Positions 9,301 through 17,272 of a stretch of DNA of 33,692 nucleotides are shown one piece after another. Position 1 is the first letter of the stretch, and every line of letters begins with the position of its first letter. Both the position numbers and the translations under genes were made by a program. The notes under the pieces were generated by a model. The model had not been told where the DNA came from. It worked only from the letters and a program-made list of their open reading frames with translations, and did not search any database. Location: the NCBI GenBank assembly GCA_027491075.1, contig JAIXWX010000005.1, forward strand, positions 1 to 33,692, read 5' to 3'. Source of the stretch: Flavobacteriales bacterium. Lineage in GTDB: Bacteria; Bacteroidota; Bacteroidia; Flavobacteriales_D; Sanyastnellaceae.

Positions 9301-10780
9301 GCCCCTTTGTTATCCAGCTCAAATTACATTTACCGATACTACAACCCTCGGACTTGGAGGAAGTCGTATTTGGAATTTAGGAAATGGTGCTCCAGCGATC
9401 GGCACTCCTTCCATTGGCGCGAATTACAATCTTCCCGGTGACTATACCATTACACTGATCTCAAGCACCTCCGCTGGTTGTGCAGACACCGCCTCATTGG
9501 CTATTCAAGTGGACGGTCCATTAGGAGATTTCACCTTGTCCCCTTCAACTATTTGTAGAGGAGATGATATTACACTTGTTCTTACAGACACGACCGATGT
9601 ATTCACTTGGAGTTGGGACTTTGGCGATGGAACAAATGCTGGTCCCTTGGGCACCGTGAATCACCAATATGATTTTGCTTTCAACCCTCCCACCAATCAG
9701 ACGATTGTTTCGCTCGTACTTTGGAACAATGACTCCATTTGCAACATTGCCATCTCAGAAGAAATTAATTTCGTCAATATAGTTGCTGACTTTTTACGCA
9801 ACGACGAGCTTGCTCCAGAAGATAGCATCCATTGTTTTGGTATTCCAGATAATTTTGAAAACAACAGTAGTTCGAATGTAGATCAATGGTCATGGAATTT
9901 TGGAAACGGGCAAACATTCAACGGACTGAATCCACCGGCGATTAATTTCCAGCCAGGTACTTATGACGTAACCTTAGCCGTCACCACTTTGCCTGAAGGT
10001 TGTGTCGATACGGTTCAAAAAACCATGCTCATTCATCCCTTGCCCAATCCTGTGGCAGTTGGAGGAGCAATTTGTTTAGGAGAGAATATTCAACTCAACG
10101 CAAGCGGCGGTGAAGAGTATGTGTGGAGTCCTACGGAAACCTTGGATAATCCTTCTATTGCAAATCCTATTGCATTTCCGAGCCTAACCACTACCTACTC
10201 CGTTTCTGTGACCGATACCAATAGTTGCGTGAACACTGCAGACGCCACTGTAATAGTATTTCAACCTCCCATAGCCCAAAATACGATTGATACCCTTATC
10301 ATAGGAGAATTTGATGAAGTAACAGCAGGTCCTTTAGAAGGATATACTTACGAATGGACACCTGATATTTGGATCACATGCAACGACTGCAATGATGTGT
10401 TGATTCAACCTTTGGCAGACACCACTTACTTTGTAACAATAAGAGATAGTCTTGGCTGCTTCGAGGTAATTTCTCGATATGAATACATCGTACTGCCTCT
10501 TGCTTCTTTAGATGTTCCCGATGCGTTCACACCCAATGGAGATGGCGTGAATGATTTCATATATGTGCGTGGATGGGGTATTGAAGACTTGATATCATTT
10601 GAAATTTATAATCGTTGGGGAGAGTTGGTCTTTGAAACTTCAGACCTTAATGAAGGCTGGAATGGACAATATAAAAATGAAATTCAAATGGCCGACACCT
10701 ATGCCTATGTGGTAAAAGCCAAACCTTATATTTCCAATATTCCTTTGGTCAAAGAAGGCTTTATCAACATCATTCGCTAA
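6392..10780 (+). CDS. Giant PKD-repeat surface adhesin with T9SS type B (gliding-motility-associated) tail
   Basis: The start is a TTG at 6392, because only this gives a signal peptide (MRIFTIILLTF...AHAQ). The first in-frame ATG, 13 codons later, would destroy it. About 14 PKD-like domains fill residues 25-1260, recognisable by FGDG or FGNG, then a Y or F and PGxYxVTL. Examples are WAFGDGG, WDFDNGQ, WHFGDGT, DFGDGQ and SWDFGDGT. Two further Ig-like modules with VWSP and EWTP motifs precede the tail. Residues 1375-1462 (PDAFTPNGDGVND, IYNRWGELVFE, the final FINIIR) are a type B sorting domain, as in SprB-like adhesins. It is divergent, with a 69-base gap, from the operon holding a PorP/SprF gene. 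The expected role is adhesion or gliding on surfaces; the ligand is unknown. Confidence 0.88.
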   Translation: MRIFTIILLTFYAMRAHAQISASITEGCAPLTNIQFNHTFPNATNINWTFGNGASSNLPNPTNTYTLPGIYTVTFTANSNGSPVTQTLSIEVYAPPTPSFDALGVLGGCTGLSVSFDDTSVGGGGVPITNWQWAFGDGGVNSINTGNPTYVYNVPGLFDVSLIVTDANGCVASVSQEEIIAISGLPTVAVITNPNPATACEPPLNVNFTANTSSNSPLGETLTYAWDFDNGQTSTVVNPPQQTYTSSGVYIVTLQVTDDNNCSRTVNSVVSITQPIASIAAIGGENGIVCQEVFFVNNSTNGTFSIDYGDGTSDDTLYHFYNAEGFYDVTLTLQSGNCTDDTTITLFVQVPAINITAPSDTVCDFPYSVSPTVTTTYPIANYAWAFPGGVTSSDPTPTEEVLYYEDEYTINILYDLPISLLATTPDGCQTQDIDYIYVHKPNALFYPDVVNGCAPLAVNFTDWSISEVPEIVSWQWHFGDGTPPLSNAGENVAHTYQEPGVYESFLVIETSTGCIDTSYSHFVHVGSLPNPSFTVSPTEVCPGDPIQLIDTTSPADSIDTWTFTGDNQALFSCSDTSAAEVSFGQVTGIQTITMTVGNDGCYASTSQQITVRGPIGDITYSCNCDTPMDYPFEVVASDADSWTIDFGDGQVAENISTTNVNHTYAESGDYEVILTSFNNSSGCAPDTDTILVRVRNLQAIINLPDTLCLSEAVPLDALLSIDDAVEDEVCHHPFVWYFGDNTQPYQTSQAITHDYNNPGVYLLELWVEDINGCVDSASHELNLFEVNADFSYVADGVCLPMEVAFTNTSSATLPIATYQWSLDDVVSNEVSPNYTFPFEGIGPSGSTDGPIVTLTVIDEAGCSDEISVELPINIPNANFSNTTPSTICEGGSVTFDPTLPQGNNMFSWESSIGQIASTYNPSFVFPEPGQYSVTLTVTNSVGCDNTQTFFNVNAQAFPNAGFVSSLVEGEPLCYPAQITFTDTTTLGLGGSRIWNLGNGAPAIGTPSIGANYNLPGDYTITLISSTSAGCADTASLAIQVDGPLGDFTLSPSTICRGDDITLVLTDTTDVFTWSWDFGDGTNAGPLGTVNHQYDFAFNPPTNQTIVSLVLWNNDSICNIAISEEINFVNIVADFLRNDELAPEDSIHCFGIPDNFENNSSSNVDQWSWNFGNGQTFNGLNPPAINFQPGTYDVTLAVTTLPEGCVDTVQKTMLIHPLPNPVAVGGAICLGENIQLNASGGEEYVWSPTETLDNPSIANPIAFPSLTTTYSVSVTDTNSCVNTADATVIVFQPPIAQNTIDTLIIGEFDEVTAGPLEGYTYEWTPDIWITCNDCNDVLIQPLADTTYFVTIRDSLGCFEVISRYEYIVLPLASLDVPDAFTPNGDGVNDFIYVRGWGIEDLISFEIYNRWGELVFETSDLNEGWNGQYKNEIQMADTYAYVVKAKPYISNIPLVKEGFINIIR

Positions 10781-10826
10781 TCATACACATTACTATTTAA
10801 TTACATTCAAAACGCTGCGGTTATCG

Positions 10827-10834
10827 TAGCTTTG
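10827..10834 (+). promoter_or_regulatory. Candidate -7 box of RNase R gene
   Basis: TAGCTTTG fits the Bacteroidota -7 consensus TAnnTTTG exactly. A clear -33 TTTG is not visible at the usual spacing. The predicted transcript start falls within a few bases of the ATG at 10840, so the message may be nearly leaderless. The TTG at 10832 lies inside this box and is therefore a poor start codon. Confidence 0.5.
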
Positions 10835-13048
10835 TTTCTATGTCAAGAAAAAAAAAATAAATATTCCTCCTTCAAGTCAGAACTTAGAAAGTCCGTGATG
10901 AAGGTGTTTGAGGAAGCGGGGAATAAGTCACTCAACTACAAACAAGTTGCGGCAGCCTTAGGTATTACTGATAGTGGAGTCCGCTCATTGATGATTGAAA
11001 TATTAGAAGAAGAACTAGAGTTGGGAAAGTTAAAAGCCCCCGAACGAGGGAAGTATCAGATTGCAGAACATTCTATATTTTCCACTACAGGAAGAATTGA
11101 GATCAATCGTTATGGAAAAGGATATGTTCAAGTAGAGGGTTATGAAAAAGACATTGAAATTCCAAAAGGGAAAACCGGTTTTGCGCTTTTTGGAGACACG
11201 GTAGAAATCACTTTCAACCCACGTTCTAGAAGACCTGAAGCTAAAGTTATCAAGGTACTTGAACGAGGTAAAAAACAATTTGTTGGAATTATTGAGCAGG
11301 GGAAATCGGGTGCATTTTTTCTTCCTAGTGATCGAAAAATTCATGTCGACTTCTACATTTCAAAAAATGAAATGCACGGCGCGCAACATGGAGACAAAGT
11401 GCTTGTAGAGCTCATGGATTGGGAAAAAATCGATAGCAAGCCCTTTGGAAAAGTAGTTAAAATATTTGGAAGACCAGGAGAGCATCAGGCAGAAATGCAT
11501 GCCATCATGGCTGAGTATGACTTGCCAGGACCTTTCTCAGAAGCTTTAGAAAACTATGCGAATGCTATAGAGCCCGGCATCACCGAAGAGGAAATTGCCA
11601 AACGAAAGGACTACAGAAAAATTCCAACCTTTACTATTGACCCCTTCGATGCGAAAGATTTCGACGACGCACTTTCTTTTCAAAAGTTAGCCAATGGAAA
11701 TTACGAAGTAGGAGTCCATATTGCAGATGTTAGCCACTACCTCCAACCGGGCACTCCATTAGAAGCCGAAGCATTTGATAGAGCAACGAGTGTGTATCTC
11801 GTAGACCGCACCATTCCCATGTTGCCCGAACGTTTATCCAATTTTTTATGTTCGCTACGGCCGCTGGAAGAAAAACTCTGCTTCAGCGCCATCTTCGAAA
11901 TGAATGATGAAGCAGACATTCTAAATGAGTGGATAGGGCGCACTGTTATTTATAGCGATCGCCGTTTTACCTATGAAGAAGCGCAAGCAATAATTGAAGG
12001 AGGCGAAGGTGATTTCAAGGAAGAAATTCTCATCCTAGATAAACTTGCTAAAAAGTTGCGAGAAAAACGATTTGCAAAAGGCAGTGTCGATTTTGCAGGA
12101 GAAGAAGTGAAATTCAAACTCGATGAGAAGGGAGTTCCTATTGGAGTGTATGTTAAAACAATGAAAGATTCCAATCAACTCATTGAAGATTTCATGCTTC
12201 TTGCCAATAGAAAAGTAGCTGAGTTTGTTGGCGATCCGCAGCATCCTGCCAATAGCGCTATGATGCCAAAAACCTTTGTTTATCGCATTCACGACGAGCC
12301 CATGCCCGATCGACTGGAACAATTGAGAAGCTTTGTCAAGCAATTGGGATACAAACTTGGAAAAACCAAAGAAAAAGGCAACACTGACATCATCAAGCAA
12401 CTCATGAATGCCGTTGCTGGACAGCCCGAAGAAAGTGTCATTCGTGTAATGACCATTCGCAGCATGGCCAAAGCAGAATACAGCACACAAAACATTGGAC
12501 ATTTTGGACTTGCTTTCGATTACTATACCCATTTCACTTCGCCCATACGCCGCTATCCCGACGTGATGGTTCATCGCTTGATTCACCATTATTTGAACGG
12601 AGGTAAACCCGTGGAGGCGTCCGAGTGGGAAATGCGATGCAGGCATAGCAGTGCCATGGAAAAAAGAGCCGCGGAAGCCGAGCGTGCATCCATCAAATAC
12701 AAACAAGTGGAATACATGCTCGCCCGCAAAGGACAAGTATTTGAAGGAATTATCTCTGGTCTTGCCGATTGGGGAATCTATGTCGAAGAAAAAGAATCAC
12801 GATGCGAGGGCTTGGTGCAAATGACCGATCTGGTAGATGACTTCTACGCATTCGATCCTGATCGTTACGTCGTCTATGGAACGAAAACACGAAAGGAATT
12901 CCATATGGGCGATACGGTGAGCATCATGGTTCGGGGCGGAGATTTGCAGCAACGCACACTCGACTATACGATCGTAGGGCTTGAAAAACCTCTATCACAG
13001 CGGGTTTCAATAAAACCTTTGAAAAAAACCCAAAAAGGAAGAAGGTAG
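10832..13048 (+). CDS. rnr: Ribonuclease R (3'-5' exoribonuclease)
   Basis: Domains run as follows: a winged-helix region (about 20-75), cold-shock OB folds (about 85-250), the RNB catalytic domain (about 260-590) and a C-terminal S1 domain (about 640-725, EGIISGLADWGIYVE). The catalytic DPFDAKDFDDALS begins at residue 270 and supplies the Mg-binding aspartates; DRTIPMLPERLSN and HFTSPIRRYPD are also typical. The protein degrades structured RNA in the cytosol. Coordinates give the whole in-frame stretch from TTG 10832. The natural start is more likely the ATG at 10840, whose frame runs through ten A's (10848-10857) straight into TAA; one A fewer would read MSRKKNKYSS and join the main frame. 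The next in-frame ATG (10898) would trim the N-terminal tail. See the separate finding. Confidence 0.93.
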   Translation: MFLCQEKKNKYSSFKSELRKSVMKVFEEAGNKSLNYKQVAAALGITDSGVRSLMIEILEEELELGKLKAPERGKYQIAEHSIFSTTGRIEINRYGKGYVQVEGYEKDIEIPKGKTGFALFGDTVEITFNPRSRRPEAKVIKVLERGKKQFVGIIEQGKSGAFFLPSDRKIHVDFYISKNEMHGAQHGDKVLVELMDWEKIDSKPFGKVVKIFGRPGEHQAEMHAIMAEYDLPGPFSEALENYANAIEPGITEEEIAKRKDYRKIPTFTIDPFDAKDFDDALSFQKLANGNYEVGVHIADVSHYLQPGTPLEAEAFDRATSVYLVDRTIPMLPERLSNFLCSLRPLEEKLCFSAIFEMNDEADILNEWIGRTVIYSDRRFTYEEAQAIIEGGEGDFKEEILILDKLAKKLREKRFAKGSVDFAGEEVKFKLDEKGVPIGVYVKTMKDSNQLIEDFMLLANRKVAEFVGDPQHPANSAMMPKTFVYRIHDEPMPDRLEQLRSFVKQLGYKLGKTKEKGNTDIIKQLMNAVAGQPEESVIRVMTIRSMAKAEYSTQNIGHFGLAFDYYTHFTSPIRRYPDVMVHRLIHHYLNGGKPVEASEWEMRCRHSSAMEKRAAEAERASIKYKQVEYMLARKGQVFEGIISGLADWGIYVEEKESRCEGLVQMTDLVDDFYAFDPDRYVVYGTKTRKEFHMGDTVSIMVRGGDLQQRTLDYTIVGLEKPLSQRVSIKPLKKTQKGRR

Positions 13049-13057
13049 GTTTTTTTT
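13022..13057 (+). terminator. Possible intrinsic terminator of RNase R gene
   Basis: AAAAAAACC (13022-13030) can pair with GGTTTTTTT (13048-13056), which spans the RNase R stop codon and ends in a T-run. The stem has only two G-C pairs and a 17-base loop, so it is weak. Confidence 0.35.
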
Positions 13058-13073
13058 AATTCAAAAGTCGTTT

Positions 13074-13081
13074 TACATTTG
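13074..13081 (+). promoter_or_regulatory. Candidate -7 box of tRNA gene
   Basis: TACATTTG is a perfect TAnnTTTG match. It lies 21 bases before the first base of the tRNA, which leaves room for a short 5' leader. At the -33 spacing there is only a T-run (13050-13057) rather than a clean TTTG. Confidence 0.55.
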
Positions 13082-13102
13082 CCGCCCGTCTAAAATTAGA
13101 CC

Positions 13103-13176
13103 GCGCCTATAGCTCAGTCGGTTAGAGCAACAGACTCATAATCTGTGGGTCCCTGGTTCGAGCCCAGGTGGGCGCA
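13103..13176 (+). tRNA. tRNA-Met (CAT), probably elongator
   Basis: A complete cloverleaf is visible. The acceptor stem GCGCCTA (13103-13109) pairs with TGGGCGC (13169-13175). The D arm is GCTC...GAGC. The anticodon stem ACAGA/TCTGT encloses loop CTCATAA with anticodon CAT at 13137-13139. The T arm is CCTGG-TTCGAGC-CCAGG. The discriminator is A and CCA is not encoded. The G1-C72 pair argues against the initiator tRNA, which has a mismatch there. A CAT anticodon could also belong to the lysidine-modified isoleucine tRNA; elongator Met is preferred from the overall look, not from a search. Confidence 0.93.
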
Positions 13177-13180
13177 CTTC

Positions 13181-13216
13181 AAAGGGCTAAATGCATGTTT
13201 CATTTAGCCCTTTTTT
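13181..13216 (+). terminator. Strong intrinsic terminator after the tRNA
   Basis: AAAGGGCTAAATG (13181-13193) pairs perfectly with CATTTAGCCCTTT (13201-13213) around a seven-base loop, and the 3' arm runs into a T-run ending at 13216. It begins five bases after the tRNA and would end its transcript. Confidence 0.9.
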
Positions 13217-13270
13217 ATTCCCCTCTTTTGGGCAGAATCCTTACCTTCACCTATTATAACACTTGCATAC

Positions 13271-14377
13271 ATGATCCGCCTTTTTTCACTCGCTTTCTCA
13301 CTTCTATCCTTTAGTCTTGTTTCTGCTCAGTCCGATGCTGTAATCGAAGCCCTTTCGAAAACACCAAGCATTGAAATCACAACTTCTTCACTATTGCTTG
13401 AGGATGGAATACGCACCACACAGAGTGCAGAAGTAATCGGGGAAACAGATGATTTCGCGAAAGCGTGGAGAAAGTTTGCCAAGGCTGCATACGGATTAGA
13501 TGGCAGACGCGAAAATGGATTGACTATTTGCAATCCGGTGTTGCAGCCCTCATTGCACGCTGATAGTATACAGGTGTTCTATAAAATAGAAAAAGACGGA
13601 AAATTCTCCAGACTTTCTGTTTTGGCAAAAACCAAAGGCCAGTTTATTACTACCAATGACAGCCTTGGTATCAATGCACGAATAAAGAATATGATGGAAA
13701 AAGGTATCCATCAATTTTATATTGCTCTCTACGACGAGAAAATCAAAACACTCCAGCGCGATTTTGACCGACAAACAAGGGATGTTTCTAAAGCAGAAAA
13801 ACAAAGAGAGCGCTTTCAAAAAGAAAAAACATCTAACGAAAAGAAATTGGCCATCACCACAGATAGAATGAATAGCACTCGCGGAAGGCTCGATCAAATT
13901 CAAAATCAAAAAAAAGCATTGCAAACCGAATTAGAATTGGATAAAAAAGAAGCCGAACAATCGAAAGAGGAATTAGAAGAACTCGAAGGACAATTAGCAA
14001 CTGAAGAAAGTGAATACAATGCTAAATACATGTCAGGCGAATGGAGTGAGAAAAAAGCAGAACGCGAACGCAATGACCTGATTAAGTTGCGAGAGAGGAT
14101 AGATAAGCAAAAAGGAATTGTTATTAAGAAAAACGAGAGGGTAACTGCGAGAGAAAATAAAATACTTCAAGTCGATCGAAACTACTCGCAAACAATGACA
14201 TCCATAGAGTCTATGGAATCTGAAATAGATCGCCGGAGATCCGATAATGATCAACTCACCAAGGAAATATCTAATTCAGAGAACGTGATCAAAGAAGAAC
14301 AGACTCAGGTAGAAAGTGCAAAAGCAGCACTCGATCGATTAAAATCAGCGAAAGAAGGTTTAGGAAATATGAAGTAA
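13271..14377 (+). CDS. Exported coiled-coil protein of unknown function
   Basis: This is a 368-residue protein with a clear signal peptide (MIRLFSLAF...LVSAQ). Residues 20-150 form a mixed globular region with one cysteine and no motif I recognise. From about 155 to 360 the sequence is almost continuously charged and heptad-like, rich in K, E, Q and R (for example KAEKQRERFQKEK and ELEELEGQLATEE), so a long coiled coil is expected, presumably in the periplasm. No lipobox, transmembrane segment after the signal, or T9SS tail is seen. It stands alone between the tRNA terminator and the FIST gene, 39 bases before the latter. It may share a transcript with the FIST-kinase pair, but no functional link can be shown. 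Confidence 0.75.
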   Translation: MIRLFSLAFSLLSFSLVSAQSDAVIEALSKTPSIEITTSSLLLEDGIRTTQSAEVIGETDDFAKAWRKFAKAAYGLDGRRENGLTICNPVLQPSLHADSIQVFYKIEKDGKFSRLSVLAKTKGQFITTNDSLGINARIKNMMEKGIHQFYIALYDEKIKTLQRDFDRQTRDVSKAEKQRERFQKEKTSNEKKLAITTDRMNSTRGRLDQIQNQKKALQTELELDKKEAEQSKEELEELEGQLATEESEYNAKYMSGEWSEKKAERERNDLIKLRERIDKQKGIVIKKNERVTARENKILQVDRNYSQTMTSIESMESEIDRRRSDNDQLTKEISNSENVIKEEQTQVESAKAALDRLKSAKEGLGNMK

Positions 14378-14416
14378 GTTGTTTTATATTTACATTATAC
14401 ACACCTAATACTACGT

Positions 14417-15538
14417 ATGAAAATAGAACAAATACACTGGGCCGATGTAAATCAAATACCTGGCACCGAGAGTGCTTTACAGCATGCTCAGTTGGTATTA
14501 TGCACTGGTGGTATAGACGTTGTCGGCAAAGACATTGTTTTTCCCACCCTTCGAAACCTCTATCCAGACGCAGATATTGTTACTTTGAGCACCGCAGGAG
14601 AAATTGCGGGAACACATGTATATGATCAAAGTATCATTATCAACGCTTTGCAATTTGAGAAAACGAATATTCGTTCGGTTTCTTTAGAACTCAGTGATTT
14701 TCAGAATAGCTTCGATTGTGGGCTCTCACTGGCAGATAAACTTCGCGGACCAGCGCTTTGCCATATCCTTGTGATTTCAGATGGCACACTGGCGAATGGC
14801 GATGAGTTGGTAAAGGGCATCAATCAACACACCGATAAAAATGTGATCGTTACCGGAGGCCTAGCAGCGGATGCCGGACGTTTCACGGGAACCTTAGTTG
14901 GGCTCAATCACACTGCTCGGGCAGGCTTGGTAGTTGCCATAGGTTTTTATGGAAAAGATCTCATCATCAAACATGGATCTCGAGGCGGCTGGGATGAGTT
15001 TGGACCCGTTCGTGAAGTTACAAAGTCAGAAAGCAATAAGCTCTACTCGCTGGACCATATTCCCGCTTTAGATCTTTATAAAAAGTTTTTAGGAGAAAAG
15101 GCCTCAGAGCTTCCAGCATCAGCATTGTTGTTTCCATTGTGTTTGAAGTTGGAAAGTGGAGAGGTGCTGGTACGAACCATTCTCAGTATTGATGAAAACG
15201 AAGGTTCCATGACCTTTGCAGGCGACGTTCCTCAAGGCTCGCAGGTTCAATTCATGATGGCGAATTTTGATAGGTTGATAGATGGGGCCTATGTTGCAGC
15301 GTCAGAAAGTAAAGACACTTACTCTCCACAATGGGTATTTCTTGTGTCTTGTGTTGGAAGAAAATTAGTGCTTGCTCATCGAACAGAAGAGGAAATAGAA
15401 ACAGTAGTGGAAACCTTGGGAAAACAAGCTATCTATAGTGGGTTCTATTCCAATGGAGAGATTTCACCGCTGCTTGGAAGCACGCGTTGCTCTCTGCACA
15501 ATCAAACCATGACCATTACTACTTACGCAGAACGATAG
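14417..15538 (+). CDS. FIST-domain sensory protein
   Basis: The 373 residues are covered by FIST_N (about 30-215) followed by FIST_C (about 220-355). Recognisable parts include LVLCTGG, LSTAGEIAG, VTGGLAADAGRF and the C-terminal FVSC(V)GR-like segment in VFLVSCVGRK. FIST domains are thought to bind small ligands, perhaps amino acids, and are usually found fused to or beside signalling domains. There is no signal peptide or membrane segment, so it should sense inside the cell. The stop (15536-15538) is separated by one base from the kinase start at 15540, so the two are coupled and probably act as a split receptor-kinase. Confidence 0.88.
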   Translation: MKIEQIHWADVNQIPGTESALQHAQLVLCTGGIDVVGKDIVFPTLRNLYPDADIVTLSTAGEIAGTHVYDQSIIINALQFEKTNIRSVSLELSDFQNSFDCGLSLADKLRGPALCHILVISDGTLANGDELVKGINQHTDKNVIVTGGLAADAGRFTGTLVGLNHTARAGLVVAIGFYGKDLIIKHGSRGGWDEFGPVREVTKSESNKLYSLDHIPALDLYKKFLGEKASELPASALLFPLCLKLESGEVLVRTILSIDENEGSMTFAGDVPQGSQVQFMMANFDRLIDGAYVAASESKDTYSPQWVFLVSCVGRKLVLAHRTEEEIETVVETLGKQAIYSGFYSNGEISPLLGSTRCSLHNQTMTITTYAER

Positions 15539-15539
15539 A

Positions 15540-17042
15540 ATGGAAAATCGATTGTTGCATCGTCTCCTTCACAGACAATTGAATAAGCACGGCATTAATA
15601 CTGCAGAGCTTCCAAAACACCTGCAAGATTTCATTGAAGCTATAAACCAAAGTTATTTGCACTTTGAAGACAATAGATCCTTGGTTGAACGAGCGATGCG
15701 ACTCAGCAGCGATGAACTGCAAGAAAAAAATAATCTTCTCAGAACCCAAACCAGCAGACAAGAGCAACTCATTGAAAAGTTAAAGGAAGCGTTTGCCTCC
15801 TTGGTAGTAGATAAAAAACAGCTCGATGACAGCGATCTCACAGGTATTGCAGATCAGTTCAAGCAAGCCATTTCAATACGAAAAAAACTTGAACTCGATT
15901 TGATTCGTGCAAGGGAAGTTGCAGAAGCATCATTAGAAACGCGAAAGATTTTTTTAGCCAATATTTCTCACGAAGTAAGAACACCACTGAACGCCATCAT
16001 TGGTCTCAGTGAGATGTTATTTGATAGTCATCTCACAGAGGAGCAAGTAGAATATTTGGATGCTATAAAAGCATCCGGTCAAGGCTTGCTAGTGATTATC
16101 AACGATATCCTAGACATGACCAAATTAGAGAGCGGGAAATTCTCTTTGGAGAGTATTCCATTCGACTTAGACGCGCTATTGAAGCCTTTGGTGCGAGCAA
16201 TGTCAGTGAAGTGTGAACAAAAGAAAGTCAAATTAATTCTTGAAAAAGATGTAGCTGTTCAAACACAACTCATCGGTGACCCAACCCGCCTTACACAAGT
16301 CCTGTCCAACCTATTGAGCAATGCAATAAAATTCACTCATGAAGGATATGTAAAAGTTACGATTAACAAGGTAGATCGAGTTGGAGATCTTCAAACGATT
16401 TATTTTGGAGTTAAAGACACAGGAGTGGGTATTGATCACTCTAAAATATTGAATATTTTCGAAGAGTTTACACAAGAGGACAGTTCGATTACAAGAAGAT
16501 ATGGCGGTACTGGCTTAGGGTTGACCATTGCAAAGAACTTGGTTGAAATGATGGGAGGAAAACTCGAAGTACAAAGTGAAAAAAACCATGGCTCCCTTTT
16601 CAGTTTTCAAGTGAGGTTTCGAATAGCCATCTCATCAATAAGAGAAGACTTACCTCTAGAGGTAGATAAAGATCTTTTACAGCGTACCATCCTGCTCGTT
16701 GAAGACAATGAACTCAACCGACTTTTGGCTATTTCACTCTTGAAGCGTTGGAATGCACATGTCGTAGTGGCCGTTGATGGAGAGGAAGCTATTGAGGCTA
16801 TAAAACTACATGATCCGAAATTAGTGCTCATGGATCTTCAAATGCCCGTTCTCGATGGATTCCAAGCCACCTATAAAATAAGAAACGAGTTACAAAGCAC
16901 GGTGCCCATCATCGCATTGACCGCGAATGCTCTAGAAAGTGAAAAAGAAGCGTGTGTTGGGGCAGGCATGAACGACTATATTTCTAAGCCTTATCAAGCT
17001 GAGGACTTGTATTTAAAGATCATCAAAAACTTAACGGCATAA
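15540..17042 (+). CDS. Soluble hybrid histidine kinase with C-terminal receiver
   Basis: This 500-residue protein has an N-terminal helical region (1-135, probably coiled coil at 55-90 and 110-135) and then a DHp domain with ISHEVRTPLN (H144 phospho-acceptor). The ATPase domain follows, with N box LSNLLSNAIKF (N261), DTGVGID (293-299) and YGGTGLGL (321-328). The receiver domain (383-500) starts at ILLVEDNELN, with phospho-acceptor D432 in LMDLQMP and K483 in ISKPY. All key residues are present. No transmembrane segment or PAS domain is seen, so input must come from a partner, most simply the FIST protein encoded one base upstream. There is no DNA-binding output here, and the downstream phosphotransfer partner is not in the window. 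Confidence 0.92.
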   Translation: MENRLLHRLLHRQLNKHGINTAELPKHLQDFIEAINQSYLHFEDNRSLVERAMRLSSDELQEKNNLLRTQTSRQEQLIEKLKEAFASLVVDKKQLDDSDLTGIADQFKQAISIRKKLELDLIRAREVAEASLETRKIFLANISHEVRTPLNAIIGLSEMLFDSHLTEEQVEYLDAIKASGQGLLVIINDILDMTKLESGKFSLESIPFDLDALLKPLVRAMSVKCEQKKVKLILEKDVAVQTQLIGDPTRLTQVLSNLLSNAIKFTHEGYVKVTINKVDRVGDLQTIYFGVKDTGVGIDHSKILNIFEEFTQEDSSITRRYGGTGLGLTIAKNLVEMMGGKLEVQSEKNHGSLFSFQVRFRIAISSIREDLPLEVDKDLLQRTILLVEDNELNRLLAISLLKRWNAHVVVAVDGEEAIEAIKLHDPKLVLMDLQMPVLDGFQATYKIRNELQSTVPIIALTANALESEKEACVGAGMNDYISKPYQAEDLYLKIIKNLTA

Positions 17043-17072
17043 AAAAACCAACTCCGTTGAGTCGGTTTTTTT
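17042..17072 (+). terminator. Intrinsic terminator of the FIST-kinase operon
   Basis: An A-run and CC pair with GG and a T-run, and ACTC (17051-17054) pairs with GAGT (17059-17062) around a CGTT loop, with one mismatch. It lies directly at the kinase stop and ends in seven T's. Confidence 0.75.
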
Positions 17073-17107
17073 CTTGAACAACTAACTTACTATATTACAA
17101 CACTAAT

Positions 17108-17206
17108 ACTGTTATTTAAGTAATCAAGAAAATTACTTGACCCCCCATTGACGATAACAGTGCCAAAAACATAATCCACTGATTGTCAACAATCAATTTT
17201 TTGGCA
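17108..17206. repeat. Cluster of nested palindromes in a gene-free gap
   Basis: Two adjacent nested structures are visible. First, ACTGTTAT (17108-17115) pairs with ATAACAGT (17154-17161) and encloses AAGTAAT (17118-17124) with ATTACTT (17132-17138). Second, TGCCAAAAA (17161-17169) pairs with TTTTTGGCA (17198-17206) and encloses TGATTG (17180-17185) with CAATCA (17190-17195). The stems are too AT-rich on their inner side for standard terminators. The rest of the 17073-17272 gap is AT-rich, with one more short inverted repeat (TCCCTAA 17242-17248 with TTAGGGA 17264-17270). It may be a small structured RNA, a repeat-element remnant, or debris next to the decayed kinase. Confidence 0.5.
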
Positions 17207-17272
17207 TCACTCTAATTATTCCATTTTCAGGACGTTTATTCTCCCTAATAGACTTTTTCCTTTTTAGGGAAA

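Noticed and set aside
12035-12736. Open frame of 233 codons antisense to RNase R
   Set aside because: It is a long shadow of the RNB domain, rich in His, Phe and Ser with no family resemblance; the RNase R motifs on + explain the region.
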